Notes: a model not told the origin generated them from the sequence alone. DNA of 64,000 nt from Nitrospira sp. (GCA_022842445.1 JALHPO010000002.1:372001-436000), one strand, 5' to 3'. Shown: positions 42,857 through 51,897, numbered from the stretch's first letter. Numbers and translations: made by a program.

Positions 42857-45190
42857 TCAAACCGGCAAATCGAATGTAAAGGCCGCCCCCTTCGGATGAT
42901 TACTCCCCGCCTGAATCTGCCCTTCATGGTCGGTGATGATTCGGCGCACGATCGCAAGTCCCAATCCGGTTCCGGTTTTTTTTCTGGTAAAGTACGGCAC
43001 GAACAGCCGCTCCTGATCTTCCGGCGCGATGCCGGGTCCTTCGTCCGCCACCGTCACCACCGCCCGTCTCCTTTTCATATCGTACTTCGTGCTCACCCAC
43101 AGCCGCCCCTTTTGATTCATCGCCTGAATCGCGTTGTCGAACAGGTTGACGAACACGCGCTTCAGCTGCTCCCGATCAAAATTGATGGGAGGCAGGTCTT
43201 CGTCGAGGTCCAGAAGCAGCTCGATATCCTTCTGCGCCGCGCGATACAACGCCGCCGTTTCCAATAGCACGTCCTGGAGCGGCTGACGCGTCATTTGCGG
43301 AGCGGGCAACCGTGCAAATTTTGCGAACTCGTCCAGCATGTGCTTGAGGCTGCCGACTTCATTGATGATCACGTTGGTCGCCTCGTCGAACACCCGATCG
43401 AGATCCGGCGACTTTTCGAAGAACTTCTTGCGCAGCCGCTGGGCCGACAATTGAATCGGTGTCAGCGGATTTTTGATCTCATGCGCGACACGCCGGGCGA
43501 CTTCCTGCCACGCGGCGACTTTCTGAGCCTTGATGAGCTCCGTTAAGTCTTCGAACACCAGCACGAACCCCAAATCGTTGTTCGCCTCATCCCGCATGCG
43601 CGACCCGTTCAAACCGATCGTGATGAGCTTCCCCTGCACGTCCAACTGTCCTTCCAGTGACAAATCATCCCGATCGTCGGCTAACATACGGTCGTACGCG
43701 GTCTGAAACAAATCGAGCCCGAATTCTTTGAATGCCTCATTGGCCGGACGCCCCTGAAGCCGATCGCCGGCCAGGCCAAGAATGCGCTCGCCCGACGGAT
43801 TGAACGTCGTAATCGTTCCATTCCGATCGATCGACAGCAGACCGGCGGCGATGGTGGCCACGACCGTTTCAATGTAGGCCCGGCGGCGATCAAGTTCGGC
43901 GTTGGTGTTCAAGAGCGTCAGATTCGTTTCTTCCAGCTTGGATTTGCTGCCCTGTAAATCCTGCGTCATTCGATTGAAGGAGTCGATCAAGGTGCCGATT
44001 TCGTCCGTCGCCTTCGCGTCAATTTGGACGGTGAGATCCCCCTGCGCGACCGCTTCGGTTGCCTCCGCCAATCGCTGAATCGGAACGGTAATGCCCCGGG
44101 CGACATAAAACCCGAACCAGGTGGCGCTGAACAGAATCATGACGGTCACGACGGCGACAAGAAGATACGCCCCGGCCTTAATTGGATTTTTCATCGCCTT
44201 GATCTGTGTATATTCCTCATACTGGCGGGTAATCCCTTCCATTTTCGTCAATAACGATTCCGACACGTAGGTTTCGACGACCACCACACCGGCCAACTCG
44301 CCGCTGTGGCCGCCGGAGGCCACCGGCATACCGGCACGCACCAGCCGGCCCGACTGCGCTTCCTGGACGGAGGTGAACTCCTGCTTCCCATTGAGGACTT
44401 GGAGGACGAGCTGGCCGATCGGCAGATCCAGCACAACAGCCGGCACATTCGCATCGAGCGCCTTCGTCAGTGTTTCCATCTTGTTGGAAAACACTTCAAT
44501 CCCGGCAACTCCATACTCCATCCGTTTCCGGGCCATCGCAGCAATCAACAAATCACGCTGCTCCGGAATCAGCATGTCCTCACGGAACAATTCCTGTCCA
44601 ATGGCCCGTGCGCTGTTCACGGCCAGCGTAATGTGTCCCGCATGCTGCAGGCGCGCCACCTCGTACGAATCTTTCATCACATTCTCGATCTGCTCGCTGA
44701 ACCACACATCGACGGCTTTGTTGAGAAACCCGCTGGCAACCACCGCAAGCAGCACGGTCGGGATCAACGAAAACCCGATGAACGCGGCGATCAGCTTCGT
44801 GCGAAATCCTGAGCCGACAAGCCGATGGCGGCGTTCAAAATACGCCTTGATCAGATTCCGCGACAGCAGCAGCGTCAGAACCACAAGCCCGATCAAGTCG
44901 AGATTGACCAGCAACAGCACCATGGCATAGCTGGTCGTGGGCAACAACGACCCCTTCACCTGCCCGCCCGGCACGGCCATCTGAGAGTAGTACAGCGTCA
45001 GGGCCAAACAGGGGATCAGGAGGATGAGGACGATCCAGACGGGACGGAGATGGAGCTTTTTCCGCTCCGGTTCCTGGGGCCGGCCACCCCCGTTGGCGCG
45101 CGGTTTGGTGCCGGGAGCAATCCGCTGAGAATCGCTGAGCCTTGCGGCAGCGACTCCAGGCCCGCGTGTGGAAGGATCAGACTCAGGCAT
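42857..45190 (-). CDS. ntrY: Membrane sensor histidine kinase (NtrY-like)
   Basis: A 777-residue kinase. Membrane helices at about residues 50-70, 85-110, 130-155 and 335-360 surround an extracytoplasmic sensor. They are followed by HAMP, a PAS domain with NPSGERILGLAGDRLQG, the HisKA H-box VARRVAHEIKNPLTPIQLSAQRL, and an ATPase with NLFDNAIQAM (N box), DEGPGIAPE (G1) and GTGLGLAIVRRI (G2). It controls the adjacent NtrX. The signal is not evident; NtrY relatives respond to nitrogen or redox state or to envelope stress. Confidence 0.92.
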   Translation of the reverse strand: MPESDPSTRGPGVAAARLSDSQRIAPGTKPRANGGGRPQEPERKKLHLRPVWIVLILLIPCLALTLYYSQMAVPGGQVKGSLLPTTSYAMVLLLVNLDLIGLVVLTLLLSRNLIKAYFERRHRLVGSGFRTKLIAAFIGFSLIPTVLLAVVASGFLNKAVDVWFSEQIENVMKDSYEVARLQHAGHITLAVNSARAIGQELFREDMLIPEQRDLLIAAMARKRMEYGVAGIEVFSNKMETLTKALDANVPAVVLDLPIGQLVLQVLNGKQEFTSVQEAQSGRLVRAGMPVASGGHSGELAGVVVVETYVSESLLTKMEGITRQYEEYTQIKAMKNPIKAGAYLLVAVVTVMILFSATWFGFYVARGITVPIQRLAEATEAVAQGDLTVQIDAKATDEIGTLIDSFNRMTQDLQGSKSKLEETNLTLLNTNAELDRRRAYIETVVATIAAGLLSIDRNGTITTFNPSGERILGLAGDRLQGRPANEAFKEFGLDLFQTAYDRMLADDRDDLSLEGQLDVQGKLITIGLNGSRMRDEANNDLGFVLVFEDLTELIKAQKVAAWQEVARRVAHEIKNPLTPIQLSAQRLRKKFFEKSPDLDRVFDEATNVIINEVGSLKHMLDEFAKFARLPAPQMTRQPLQDVLLETAALYRAAQKDIELLLDLDEDLPPINFDREQLKRVFVNLFDNAIQAMNQKGRLWVSTKYDMKRRRAVVTVADEGPGIAPEDQERLFVPYFTRKKTGTGLGLAIVRRIITDHEGQIQAGSNHPKGAAFTFDLPV

Positions 45191-45335
45191 TTTCGGCTGT
45201 GCTCTCCGTTAGTCCGAAAGGACGCTCCCATCCACTATAGCGGACTTATGAGGGAGTCTCAAAGTCCGGAGACAGATTGCACCGGCCCGGACAATGACCA
45301 CGAAATGAAAACCGGCAGGCGGGAGACGAACCAGA

Positions 45336-45728
45336 CTACTTCGGCGATGCCAACGTGACATACTTCATGCGCAGCGCATACAGCATGTCGCGCAACACGG
45401 TCTGCTCTTCCGAGGTCAGATTGCCCTTGGTCTTCTCTTCCAGGACAGACAGCAGATCGATGATTTCTTTGGCCTGAGGCAAATTGACGGGTATCGGCTG
45501 TTGCTGAGGGTCCAGCCGCTCCCCCATCAGCATGAGCGATGACGAGCCGAGCGAGATGACGAAGGAAGAGAAGTTGACGGGAAGCAGGTGATCTTCATGG
45601 GAGGCCTCGGCCGGTGACGCGGAAGCCGTCGGCGTCTGTTGTGCCGTAGAAGCTGGTGGCGGCGGGGCATCCGACCCTCCACTCGCCCGCCGATCCCGAA
45701 CGACGAATCCTTGCTCCTGCTCTGCCAT
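45336..45728 (-). CDS. DUF1844 domain protein
   Basis: A 130-residue protein. A low-complexity Pro/Ala/Ser/Thr-rich N-terminus (residues 10-45) leads to the conserved core LPVNFSSFVISLGSSSLMLMGE, then a helical LPQAKEIIDLLSVLEEKTKGNLTSEE region, typical of DUF1844. Function is unknown. The ATG at 45728 follows a GAGAGGGG site. The gene lies upstream of ntrY in the same direction with a 145-bp gap. Confidence 0.8.
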   Translation of the reverse strand: MAEQEQGFVVRDRRASGGSDAPPPPASTAQQTPTASASPAEASHEDHLLPVNFSSFVISLGSSSLMLMGERLDPQQQPIPVNLPQAKEIIDLLSVLEEKTKGNLTSEEQTVLRDMLYALRMKYVTLASPK

Positions 45729-45877
45729 TAGCCCCTCTCCCAATACGTACCGTACAGTGGGCGATACCCTACCATAGGACCCATCGGCTCGCAAGTTGCC
45801 AGTGGCGGATGGCTGTACTCTCCCCACTTCCGCACGGCAGCAGCACGTGTGCTCCTGTGCCGGTGCAGCAATCACTT

Positions 45878-46699
45878 CTAAACAATGCCTCCCGACCCCT
45901 TTTTCAGGAGATACGGCCGGACGACCGCCTGCCCGCAGGTGGGGCAGACAGGTGTCGGCTGCACATCCGGTCCGTGCAGATGTACAGGCTGGCCACGACG
46001 GCGCAGCCGGATGTTGAGAATCTCGACCCCTATGGAGAATGCCATCGCAGAGTAGATATAGCCCTTGGGAATGTGTACGTCGAAACCGTCCGCGATCAAT
46101 GCCATGCCGATAACGAGCAGGAACGCAAGTGCCAGCATCTTAATTGTGGGATGCCTGTCTACGAATCCATGCACCGTACCGGCAAATGCAAACATGAAGA
46201 CGACTGCGGCAACGATGGCAGCCACCATGATGGAAAGCTCAGCGACCATGCCTACAGCCGTGATGATCGAGTCCAGGGAAAACACGACATCGATCAACAT
46301 AATCTGGAAGATCACCGCAGAAAAGCTGGTAGCCTCCGCAATGGCGGTGGGGGCATTGTCGCTCCCCTCGAGCTTGTTGTGAATCTCTATAGTCGCTTTG
46401 TAGATAAGGAAGAGCCCGCCGAAAACCAGGACCAAGTCCTTGCCCGAGAACTCGTTACCGGCGACCGCGAACAGCGGCGCCGTGAGCTTCATGATCCAAG
46501 TAAGCGCGAACAACAGACCCAGGCGCGACACGAGTGCCGCGGCGATGCCCGCCTTTCGCGCGAGATCCTGGCGATCGGGCGGCAGCTTGCCTGCCAGGAT
46601 AGAAATGAAGATGAGGTTATCGATGCCGAGAACGATCTCCAGCGCGGCAAGCGTCGCAAACGCGATCCAGGCATTGGGGTCGGTGAGCAGTTCAAGCAT
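45878..46699 (-). CDS. TerC-family membrane protein
   Basis: A 273-residue protein with about seven membrane helices. Family motifs are ALEIVLGIDNLIFISIL near the N-terminus and MLIDVVFSLDSIITAVGM in the middle; the acidic residues in these helices are thought to bind metal ions. The C-terminus has an unusual tail with CPTCGQAVVRPYL, a zinc-ribbon half-site. Members take part in Mn or tellurite handling and in metalation of exported enzymes. I chose the ATG at 46699; a TTG two codons earlier is open. Confidence 0.87.
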   Translation of the reverse strand: MLELLTDPNAWIAFATLAALEIVLGIDNLIFISILAGKLPPDRQDLARKAGIAAALVSRLGLLFALTWIMKLTAPLFAVAGNEFSGKDLVLVFGGLFLIYKATIEIHNKLEGSDNAPTAIAEATSFSAVIFQIMLIDVVFSLDSIITAVGMVAELSIMVAAIVAAVVFMFAFAGTVHGFVDRHPTIKMLALAFLLVIGMALIADGFDVHIPKGYIYSAMAFSIGVEILNIRLRRRGQPVHLHGPDVQPTPVCPTCGQAVVRPYLLKKGSGGIV

Positions 46700-46994
46700 G
46701 GGCAACAGCCTAGGGATGACGATCAGACAGGTACGTTAAAGACCGAGCGGCAGAAACACAATAGCCAGCGGCTTCGTACGAGGTCCGACTATGTTTAGGA
46801 GTCGCAATGGCGCTCACTCATCTCAAAGTATTTCAACCAAGCGATCAACGGTTCCTGGAACCTTTTTCTGCCCAGCGGGGAGTTGTGCAGCGGACCGTCC
46901 CCTGTAGCCGGTGTTCGCCATCAAAAGAAAGGAAGAAGTGGGATACAAGAGCGCAGTTCCTGACAGCTGCGCATGACTCACGGAGTAGTAGCGG
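46700..46994. other. Intergenic stretch at the left edge of the accessory island
   Basis: About 295 bp separate the TerC start and the toxin stop. I see no convincing gene, hairpin or promoter. Confidence 0.4.
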
Positions 46995-47315
46995 TTACGG
47001 GATAAGGATCTCAACGTAACTGCTTGGTTCGGCAGAATCAACCGCCCTTGTCACCCGATCAACCTCGCGTTCGATGCGTGGCCAACTGGTTGTCGTCAGC
47101 ACAACAATTGCGATCTTGCGACTCGAGAGGTTCTGTTGATATCGGAGATTCTGGTCGGTTGTGACCAGAACGAAAAAGCCGCTTTCTTCTGATTTTTGAA
47201 GCAGTTCACCGTTCTTCAGATAGTTCCAACCAAGTTCAAAAGTGGTAGTGACCTGATGAGCTGCAAGGTACTGGCGAAGTGGGACGGGCGTGCCCTGGTC
47301 AAACAGAACGCGCAC
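46995..47315 (-). CDS. DUF5615 PIN-like toxin candidate
   Basis: A 106-residue protein. MRVLFDQGTPVPLRQYLAAH and the segment FFVLVTTDQNLRYQQNL match DUF5615/Mut7-C-type PIN-like domains, with acidic residues at D6, D in TTDQN and E30 as potential metal ligands. Such proteins usually pair with a DUF433 antitoxin encoded upstream, as here (stop and GTG start directly adjacent). It is probably an RNase toxin; the family has little biochemistry, so this is inference. Confidence 0.8.
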   Translation of the reverse strand: MRVLFDQGTPVPLRQYLAAHQVTTTFELGWNYLKNGELLQKSEESGFFVLVTTDQNLRYQQNLSSRKIAIVVLTTTSWPRIEREVDRVTRAVDSAEPSSYVEILIP

Positions 47316-47534
47316 CTACGCTGCTTCTAAAGAGCGAGCAGCATGCTCAAGCACCGCGCGGACTTGCTCGAGCGTGACACCCGGAAACCAGACAATAAAG
47401 TCAGAGACGTGTGCCCCATCCTCGAGATTCTGAAATAGCGCGGAAACCGGCACACGAGTACCACGAAAAACCCACGCGCCACTCACACGCTCCGCATCAC
47501 GCTCAACAGCTGGGCAAGAAGACCAATCAATCAT
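47316..47534 (-). CDS. DUF433 antitoxin candidate
   Basis: A 72-residue DUF433 protein: CPAVERDAERVSGAWVFRGTRV then PVSALFQNLEDGAHVSDFIVWFPGVTLEQVRAVLEHA, a winged/homeodomain-like helix-turn-helix. The family are usually antitoxins of PIN-like toxins and probably repress their own operon. The next gene begins at the base directly after this stop codon, a typical toxin-antitoxin layout. Confidence 0.85.
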   Translation of the reverse strand: MIDWSSCPAVERDAERVSGAWVFRGTRVPVSALFQNLEDGAHVSDFIVWFPGVTLEQVRAVLEHAARSLEAA

Positions 47535-47742
47535 GTGGTAATTGTAGCCTTAGCAAGAAGCCGATTCAATTCAATTATACGGACCGGAATTGAGACACAT
47601 CGTTATGCAGGCCTCGGATCTGCAGCCGCTCCTTAGGGATGTGCGATACTATCCGACCCTACCAGTCGCTTCTTCTTCGTGGCTTCAGGCAATTCAGTCA
47701 ATGGAAATGTCTCTGACCCTTATTTTTCTTTCAAGGAGTAGA

Positions 47743-48414
47743 CTATTTTGACTCTTTTCCATCTGAAACGAGAAGCGCTACAACCACTTGGTCTGTTTCT
47801 TTTCCAAGGCCACAAATGAAGCCGACTTTCTCGCCGTTGTCGAGCTCGGATACGCGGTAATGGTTCTCAAGCAAAACCCAGACTTTCTTGAGGAAGTCCA
47901 CGGCCTCTTCAAGCAAAGAGTTGCATTCGACTTCACGAGCAGCCCAACTCTTTTTATACGGATTTGGCTCATGCAAGTATTGGTGGCACTTGTTGAAGAA
48001 CTTGTAGACTTCTGCCTCGGTTACGGGTCGATCAAAGGACTCCAATCTTAGCGATGCCGAGGAGCCTTGGGATTGGCGGAATGGATAGGGGAAGTGTTCG
48101 TCTAGTGTCTCCCCAAGGAACCGGCGAATCTCCGACGGCTGGTACTCCTTTTCTGTGCGAGGCCAATACTGATCGTACTTCTTCTTTCGCGTCACTATGC
48201 TCGAAAGGTAGAGCATTTCTAATAACAGACGAATCTGAAGATAGATTGTTTCCACCTTCAACATGAGAACAGGGACAAGAATATCGTTGTTCAGCAAGCG
48301 CTGAATCGTGAAGATTCTTGCCTTGATTACGGTCATACATATTTTGTATGCATCCGTATCCGCTGTAGTGCGCCGTGCTCTCTCTAAAACTTCGCGAGGC
48401 ATCTTTTTTACCAT
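47743..48414 (-). CDS. Hypothetical protein in cassette region
   Basis: A 223-residue, mainly helical protein that I do not recognise. Residues 20-75 form a long amphipathic/hydrophobic region (TIQRLLNNDILVPVLMLKVE), and two aromatic clusters follow (KKKYDQYWPRTEKEYQ, KFFNKCHQYLHEPNPYKK). No membrane segment or signal peptide is evident. The ATG lies nine bases after a GTTGGGC motif that could be an integron recombination site. Expected function: none assignable. Confidence 0.55.
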   Translation of the reverse strand: MVKKMPREVLERARRTTADTDAYKICMTVIKARIFTIQRLLNNDILVPVLMLKVETIYLQIRLLLEMLYLSSIVTRKKKYDQYWPRTEKEYQPSEIRRFLGETLDEHFPYPFRQSQGSSASLRLESFDRPVTEAEVYKFFNKCHQYLHEPNPYKKSWAAREVECNSLLEEAVDFLKKVWVLLENHYRVSELDNGEKVGFICGLGKETDQVVVALLVSDGKESK

Positions 48415-48422
48415 GATCTGCC

Positions 48423-48517
48423 GCCCAACTAATATTTAAGCCAACCAGCACGAGAGCCAGATCCGCCGGTTCCTATCAGTACAACACACCGCTACGGCTT
48501 GCGAACTGTACGCCTGG
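48423..48517 (-). other. Possible attC-like site (D)
   Basis: Read on the minus strand the segment ends in GTTGGGC (48423-48429), a valid R' type core, just before the start of the next gene. The far end has a CGGCTTG word and a 39-bp stretch shared with 50254-50292, but a good R'' core is missing. Confidence 0.35.
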
Positions 48518-48664
48518 ACTGCTGGAAGTACCCTAGTGGGGTCTGCCCTTGAATTTGCACATCTCTCACTTGACTGACCGGAGGATATGCAAGATCAAGA
48601 ACTGCCCCCATCTCTCTCTGCAAGAGACGTGAGCGTGCGTGTTCATGAAATCCCAGCCAAGCTG

Positions 48665-48853
48665 TCAATGTGAATCGCCGTCGCTCGGAACTTGTGGATT
48701 CTTTGGATCCAAAACGACAATGAGAAACGTGCAAAGTGGCCCGAAGAACAAAGATCCAAACCACCACCCTAATCCACTCCTGCCTTTAGACTGCGCAAGG
48801 CCAGCATTGATGAGCGCAAGAGTAAGCCAACCAACTGCAAATTCACCCTTCAT
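48665..48853 (-). CDS. Small membrane protein
   Basis: A 62-residue protein with two membrane helices (about residues 5-18 and 30-47). The sequence AQSKGRSGLGWWFGSLFFGP with FLIVVLDPK resembles small inner-membrane proteins found in many phyla with no assigned role. The ATG lies 28 bp after the attC-like site A, as expected for an integron cassette gene. Confidence 0.6.
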   Translation of the reverse strand: MKGEFAVGWLTLALINAGLAQSKGRSGLGWWFGSLFFGPLCTFLIVVLDPKNPQVPSDGDSH

Positions 48854-48880
48854 GAGTTGCTCCCGCCACCATTTTGAATC

Positions 48881-48940
48881 GGCTAACGCCCCGGTTCAAA
48901 CGTGCCAGCGATGTCGTCGCCTGGAATCGGTTATTAGCCG
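48881..48940 (-). other. attC-like site A (integron cassette)
   Basis: Outer GGCTAA/TTAGCC ends and a GTTAGCC core in minus-strand reading, with imperfectly paired arms (CCGGTTC/GAATCGG and CCAGCGA/TCGCCTGG) around a short loop. It directly follows the end of the cyclotransferase gene and includes its stop. Confidence 0.65.
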
Positions 48941-49433
48941 TAAATCAATAGCTCCCTCTCATCTCTCTTTTGATCCGAGTCTGCCACATATTCAACAGCC
49001 TCAAGCAATTTGATGTATTCAAGTGGCAGACAGTGCTCTTTGGCTCCGCGCACCACGTGCTCTTTGTACCAATTGTAGGCTTTCAGCTTTGAATCAATGT
49101 TTGATGCGTAGGAGGTAACCGCTTTTAGTTCTTTACCTCTTTCGCATAGATTGAGACGCTCTTTTCCTCGTACCCATCATTCAGCCCCTCATGCTTATCC
49201 AGTTCTGGTTTTTCTGAAGCGGCGATTCCGAAGACAACCCCATATACGACATCCTTCTCGTCATTGGTGCACTCAGCATCACATTTACCGGAGTCGTCTT
49301 TGCTTTTCTTGTGGAACTTCAATCTGTGTTTGAGAAGCCGCGCAACTGCCACAACACAAGCAGATGGAACTCTCTTCCTGAGCCTAGGCGTAGACATGTT
49401 GGACCCGTACGAGAAGTAGAGCATTGATTCCAT
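48934..49433 (-). pseudogene. Gamma-glutamylcyclotransferase-family protein, frameshifted
   Basis: The ATG at 49433 opens MLYFSYGSNMSTPRLRKRVP, the substrate-binding signature of the GGCT fold, and continues to VVYGVVFGIAASEKPELDKHEG (with the catalytic Glu) and SVSIYAK. After about 99 residues the frame hits a stop at 49125. One extra base in an AAA run near 49137 would lead into SYASNIDSKLKAYNWYKEHV and a family-like C-terminus that ends at 48934 inside attC site A. The gene is therefore interrupted by a one-base deletion, unless the sequence is in error. Confidence 0.7.
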
Positions 49434-49437
49434 TACC

Positions 49438-49495
49438 GCTAACGAACCATCGCAGCAAGCGCCGCGAAGCGGCGTGGCTGCAGGGCTTGTTAGAC
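49438..49495 (-). other. attC-like site B (integron cassette)
   Basis: In minus-strand reading a GTCTAAC core starts the site and GTTAGC ends it. The arms (GCAGC and GCGCCGC with GCGGCG and GCTGC) pair around a GAA loop, giving the typical ~58-bp imperfect attC hairpin. It lies between the stop at 49510 and the next ATG at 49433. Confidence 0.75.
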
Positions 49496-49509
49496 CCCCA
49501 CCCCACAGG

Positions 49510-50217
49510 CTATAGACACAGCGCACGTTGTGGGTCGAGCGGGCTGACAAGAATAATCCTATCAAAGCCAACAACAGGGCCAAGGGACGCTCGGAGCTGA
49601 TCGACATCGTCGCGGTCCAGAACTCCGTAGCCGATTCGATCTTCGAAGGCCAACCACCATTCCTGATACTTGTGCCGGAGCCTGTCGACTTTTCGAATCT
49701 TCTCGTCAATGCAGATTCGGAGGTTGCGGGATAGCTCAGCGACCAGAAACCCACCAGCATCATGGTCAGATGAGCCGCCGAGGAGAAGCAGCTTCTCATG
49801 ACAACGACTAGCAGGATGGAAACTCAACCGCACTGCTCGGCCCAGGCAAAGCTCGGAAGGAGGATCGTCAAGCTGTGCGCGGAACTGCCTTACCCCGTTG
49901 GATAGGAAATGTTTGATCTCCTTCCATGATGGCAGCGGCCGTTGAACACTGTAGTGCACGAACCAACTGCGATCATCTGACGGCGGGCCGGATTCGGCGA
50001 GTGCCTTGACAACTATGTAGTGCAGCGGCTTGGCGGTCACTTCAAGACCACGATAGGCACCGTCCACCTCCTCGTTCTCATTCAGGCGCCTAACCTCGAC
50101 TGCAATCCTGCCGGCTACCAAGAAGTCTGGTGGGTTTTTGCCGTCGGGTTCGTGCTCCACGAGCCCGAGGCCAAGACCCTCCAAGAAGCGATAGACGGTC
50201 CTCTCGGAATCGTTCAT
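49510..50217 (-). CDS. Hypothetical protein, possible nuclease fold
   Basis: A 235-residue protein that I do not recognise. The segment NPPDFLVAGRIAVEVRRLN (residues 28-46) resembles the D-(x)n-E-x-R/K core of PD-(D/E)XK nucleases. The rest includes KWYQ-like aromatic and basic stretches (KIRKVDRLRHKYQEWWLAFED) consistent with nucleic-acid contact. No membrane segment is evident. It lies in a cassette bounded by attC-like site B, with a GTTAGGA core eight bases before its ATG. Function unknown. Confidence 0.5.
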   Translation of the reverse strand: MNDSERTVYRFLEGLGLGLVEHEPDGKNPPDFLVAGRIAVEVRRLNENEEVDGAYRGLEVTAKPLHYIVVKALAESGPPSDDRSWFVHYSVQRPLPSWKEIKHFLSNGVRQFRAQLDDPPSELCLGRAVRLSFHPASRCHEKLLLLGGSSDHDAGGFLVAELSRNLRICIDEKIRKVDRLRHKYQEWWLAFEDRIGYGVLDRDDVDQLRASLGPVVGFDRIILVSPLDPQRALCL

Positions 50218-50222
50218 AACTT

Positions 50223-50292
50223 CCTAACAGCTTAATTATGTTTGGGCCGATCCGCACAACACGCCACTTCGGCTTGTGAACGATACGCTAGG
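50223..50292 (-). other. Possible attC-like site (C) at the right edge of the cassette region
   Basis: A GTTAGG core (minus strand) immediately precedes the ATG of the cassette gene. A CGGCTTG word and 39 bp similar to 48479-48517 follow. The R'' core is poor, so it may be a degenerate attC or attI. Confidence 0.35.
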
Positions 50293-50380
50293 ATCTGTGC
50301 GGTTTCAATGGGGGTGCGGCAGTGTGTGCATGACCGACGCCATTGAAGCAGGACAGGCCCTCGGTATACAGTTGCGGATC

Positions 50381-51283
50381 ATGTCGGAACGATTTGCCAA
50401 ACTGGTTGGCCTCATGGCGACGCTTCGCGCCGTCAACGGATGCCCGTGGGACCGGAAACAGACCCATGACTCCTTGAAGCCCTACCTGCTGGAAGAGACC
50501 TACGAGGTCCTGGAGACCATCGATCAACACGATACTTCGAAGCTGCGGGAAGAACTGGGCGACGTGCTGTTACAAGTCATCTTCCACAGCCAGATCGCCG
50601 CTGAATCCGGAACCTTTACCGTTGACGATGTCCTCGACACACTCGCGGACAAACTCGTCCGCCGGCACCCTCACGTATTTGGCAATAACGACCAGACCGG
50701 CACTCTCACCAACGGCGAACAAGTGTTGCACCAATGGGAGCAGCTCAAACGCGCCGAGCGGGAAGCTGCCGGCGGCACACAGTCTGCGCTGGACGGCGTG
50801 CCCAAAACTCTGCCGGCCCTGTTGCGGGCCTATCAGACACAAGCCAGAGCCGCACGGGTCGGATTCGACTGGCCGCACAACGCCGCAGGCCTCGAACAAA
50901 TCTTTGGAAAAGTAGCGGAGGAAGTCGCTGAGCTGCAGGAGGCGTTGGCGAAAACTCCGGCCGGGGCTGAGTCGGCGCCGAACCAGGCTGATAGGGGCGC
51001 CGCCATCGAATCCGAATTGGGAGACATTCTATTCTCACTCGTGAATCTCGCGCGGTTCGTGAAGGTCAATCCGGAAGAGGCGCTTCGCGGATCGACCAAT
51101 CGCTTCATCGATCGGTTTCATCTTGTGGAAGCGCAAGCCGCGGAGAGCGGCACGCCGCTGACGGACATGACGCTGGCTGAAATGGATCTTTTATGGGAAG
51201 AAGCGAAGCAACGCCTCGCCCGGCCTGTCGAGACGGAACCGGAACAGGCGCGGACCAGCCCTCAGAAGGACGTCCCGCTATGA
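50381..51283 (+). CDS. mazG: Nucleoside triphosphate pyrophosphohydrolase MazG
   Basis: A 300-residue two-domain MazG. The first domain carries MATLRAVNGCPWDRKQTHDSL then LLEETYEVLETI and REELGDVLLQVIFH, with the E-E/E-D metal ligands; the second has KVAEEVAELQEAL and ESELGDILFSLVNLARF. It hydrolyses NTPs to NMP and PPi and is linked to nucleotide-pool cleaning and starvation response. I chose the ATG at 50381 (family-like MSERFAKL); an ATG at 50330 is also open. Confidence 0.9.
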   Translation: MSERFAKLVGLMATLRAVNGCPWDRKQTHDSLKPYLLEETYEVLETIDQHDTSKLREELGDVLLQVIFHSQIAAESGTFTVDDVLDTLADKLVRRHPHVFGNNDQTGTLTNGEQVLHQWEQLKRAEREAAGGTQSALDGVPKTLPALLRAYQTQARAARVGFDWPHNAAGLEQIFGKVAEEVAELQEALAKTPAGAESAPNQADRGAAIESELGDILFSLVNLARFVKVNPEEALRGSTNRFIDRFHLVEAQAAESGTPLTDMTLAEMDLLWEEAKQRLARPVETEPEQARTSPQKDVPL

Positions 51284-51897
51284 GCGAGAATCAGGGGCCC
51301 TACCAGGAAGGCAAACGCGCCGGCCTCCACCCCTTGGTCGTGGTGTTCGGCATTCTTTTGGGCTTGTGGCTTTTCGTCGCGCTGATCGTACCGAGTTCGC
51401 GTAACAAACAGGCGGCCGGAACCGAAGGCCCTGCTGTCTCGGCAATCGAAGATCCGGACGCCGCACCCGTCATCTTCAAAATGCAGACGATCATTCTGGA
51501 GATGAACGCCGTCGGTCTGGTCGTCCCGCCGCAAGCGACGGATAGTCAAATTGCCGGCCTTTTGAAACAACTCAAACAGGACCGGCTCGCCGGCAGCCTT
51601 GGCGACCAAATTCCCGCCACCACCCCGGGCCATAAGCTCGGCAACCATGCGATTGCCGACATCTACATTTTCTCCGACAAGCAATTTGCGGAAGCCGATA
51701 CCATCCGTACCTTGACCAGAGGCGCCCATGCGCCCGGCACTCTTTATCCCGGCGCCGTCCCGTTCGAAGTCGCAATGGAGGCGGTTCGAGGCCATTACCG
51801 GATCGACTTGAACGACACCGGAAGCCCGGATACCGGAGCCCTCGGCTTTGCAGACGAATCAGGCGTCCACTCCAAGCATTACCGGCGCATTTTTTAG
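51280..51897 (+). CDS. Membrane-anchored hypothetical protein
   Basis: A 205-residue protein with one N-terminal transmembrane helix (LVVVFGILLGLWLFVALIV) after a short cytoplasmic tail. The exported part contains a segment PGHKLGNHAIADIYIFSDKQFAEADTI and a glycine/proline-rich end. I know no family for it. The ATG overlaps the mazG stop (ATGA), so it is in the same operon. Confidence 0.6.
   Translation: MSENQGPYQEGKRAGLHPLVVVFGILLGLWLFVALIVPSSRNKQAAGTEGPAVSAIEDPDAAPVIFKMQTIILEMNAVGLVVPPQATDSQIAGLLKQLKQDRLAGSLGDQIPATTPGHKLGNHAIADIYIFSDKQFAEADTIRTLTRGAHAPGTLYPGAVPFEVAMEAVRGHYRIDLNDTGSPDTGALGFADESGVHSKHYRRIF

Noticed and set aside
47541..47625. Third attC-like site near the antitoxin start
   Set aside because: Some inverted bases and GCATAAC are present but no valid GTT core, so support is too weak.
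48492..48767. Minus-strand gene of 91 codons
   Set aside because: Overlaps the better supported small membrane protein and has no recognisable motif.
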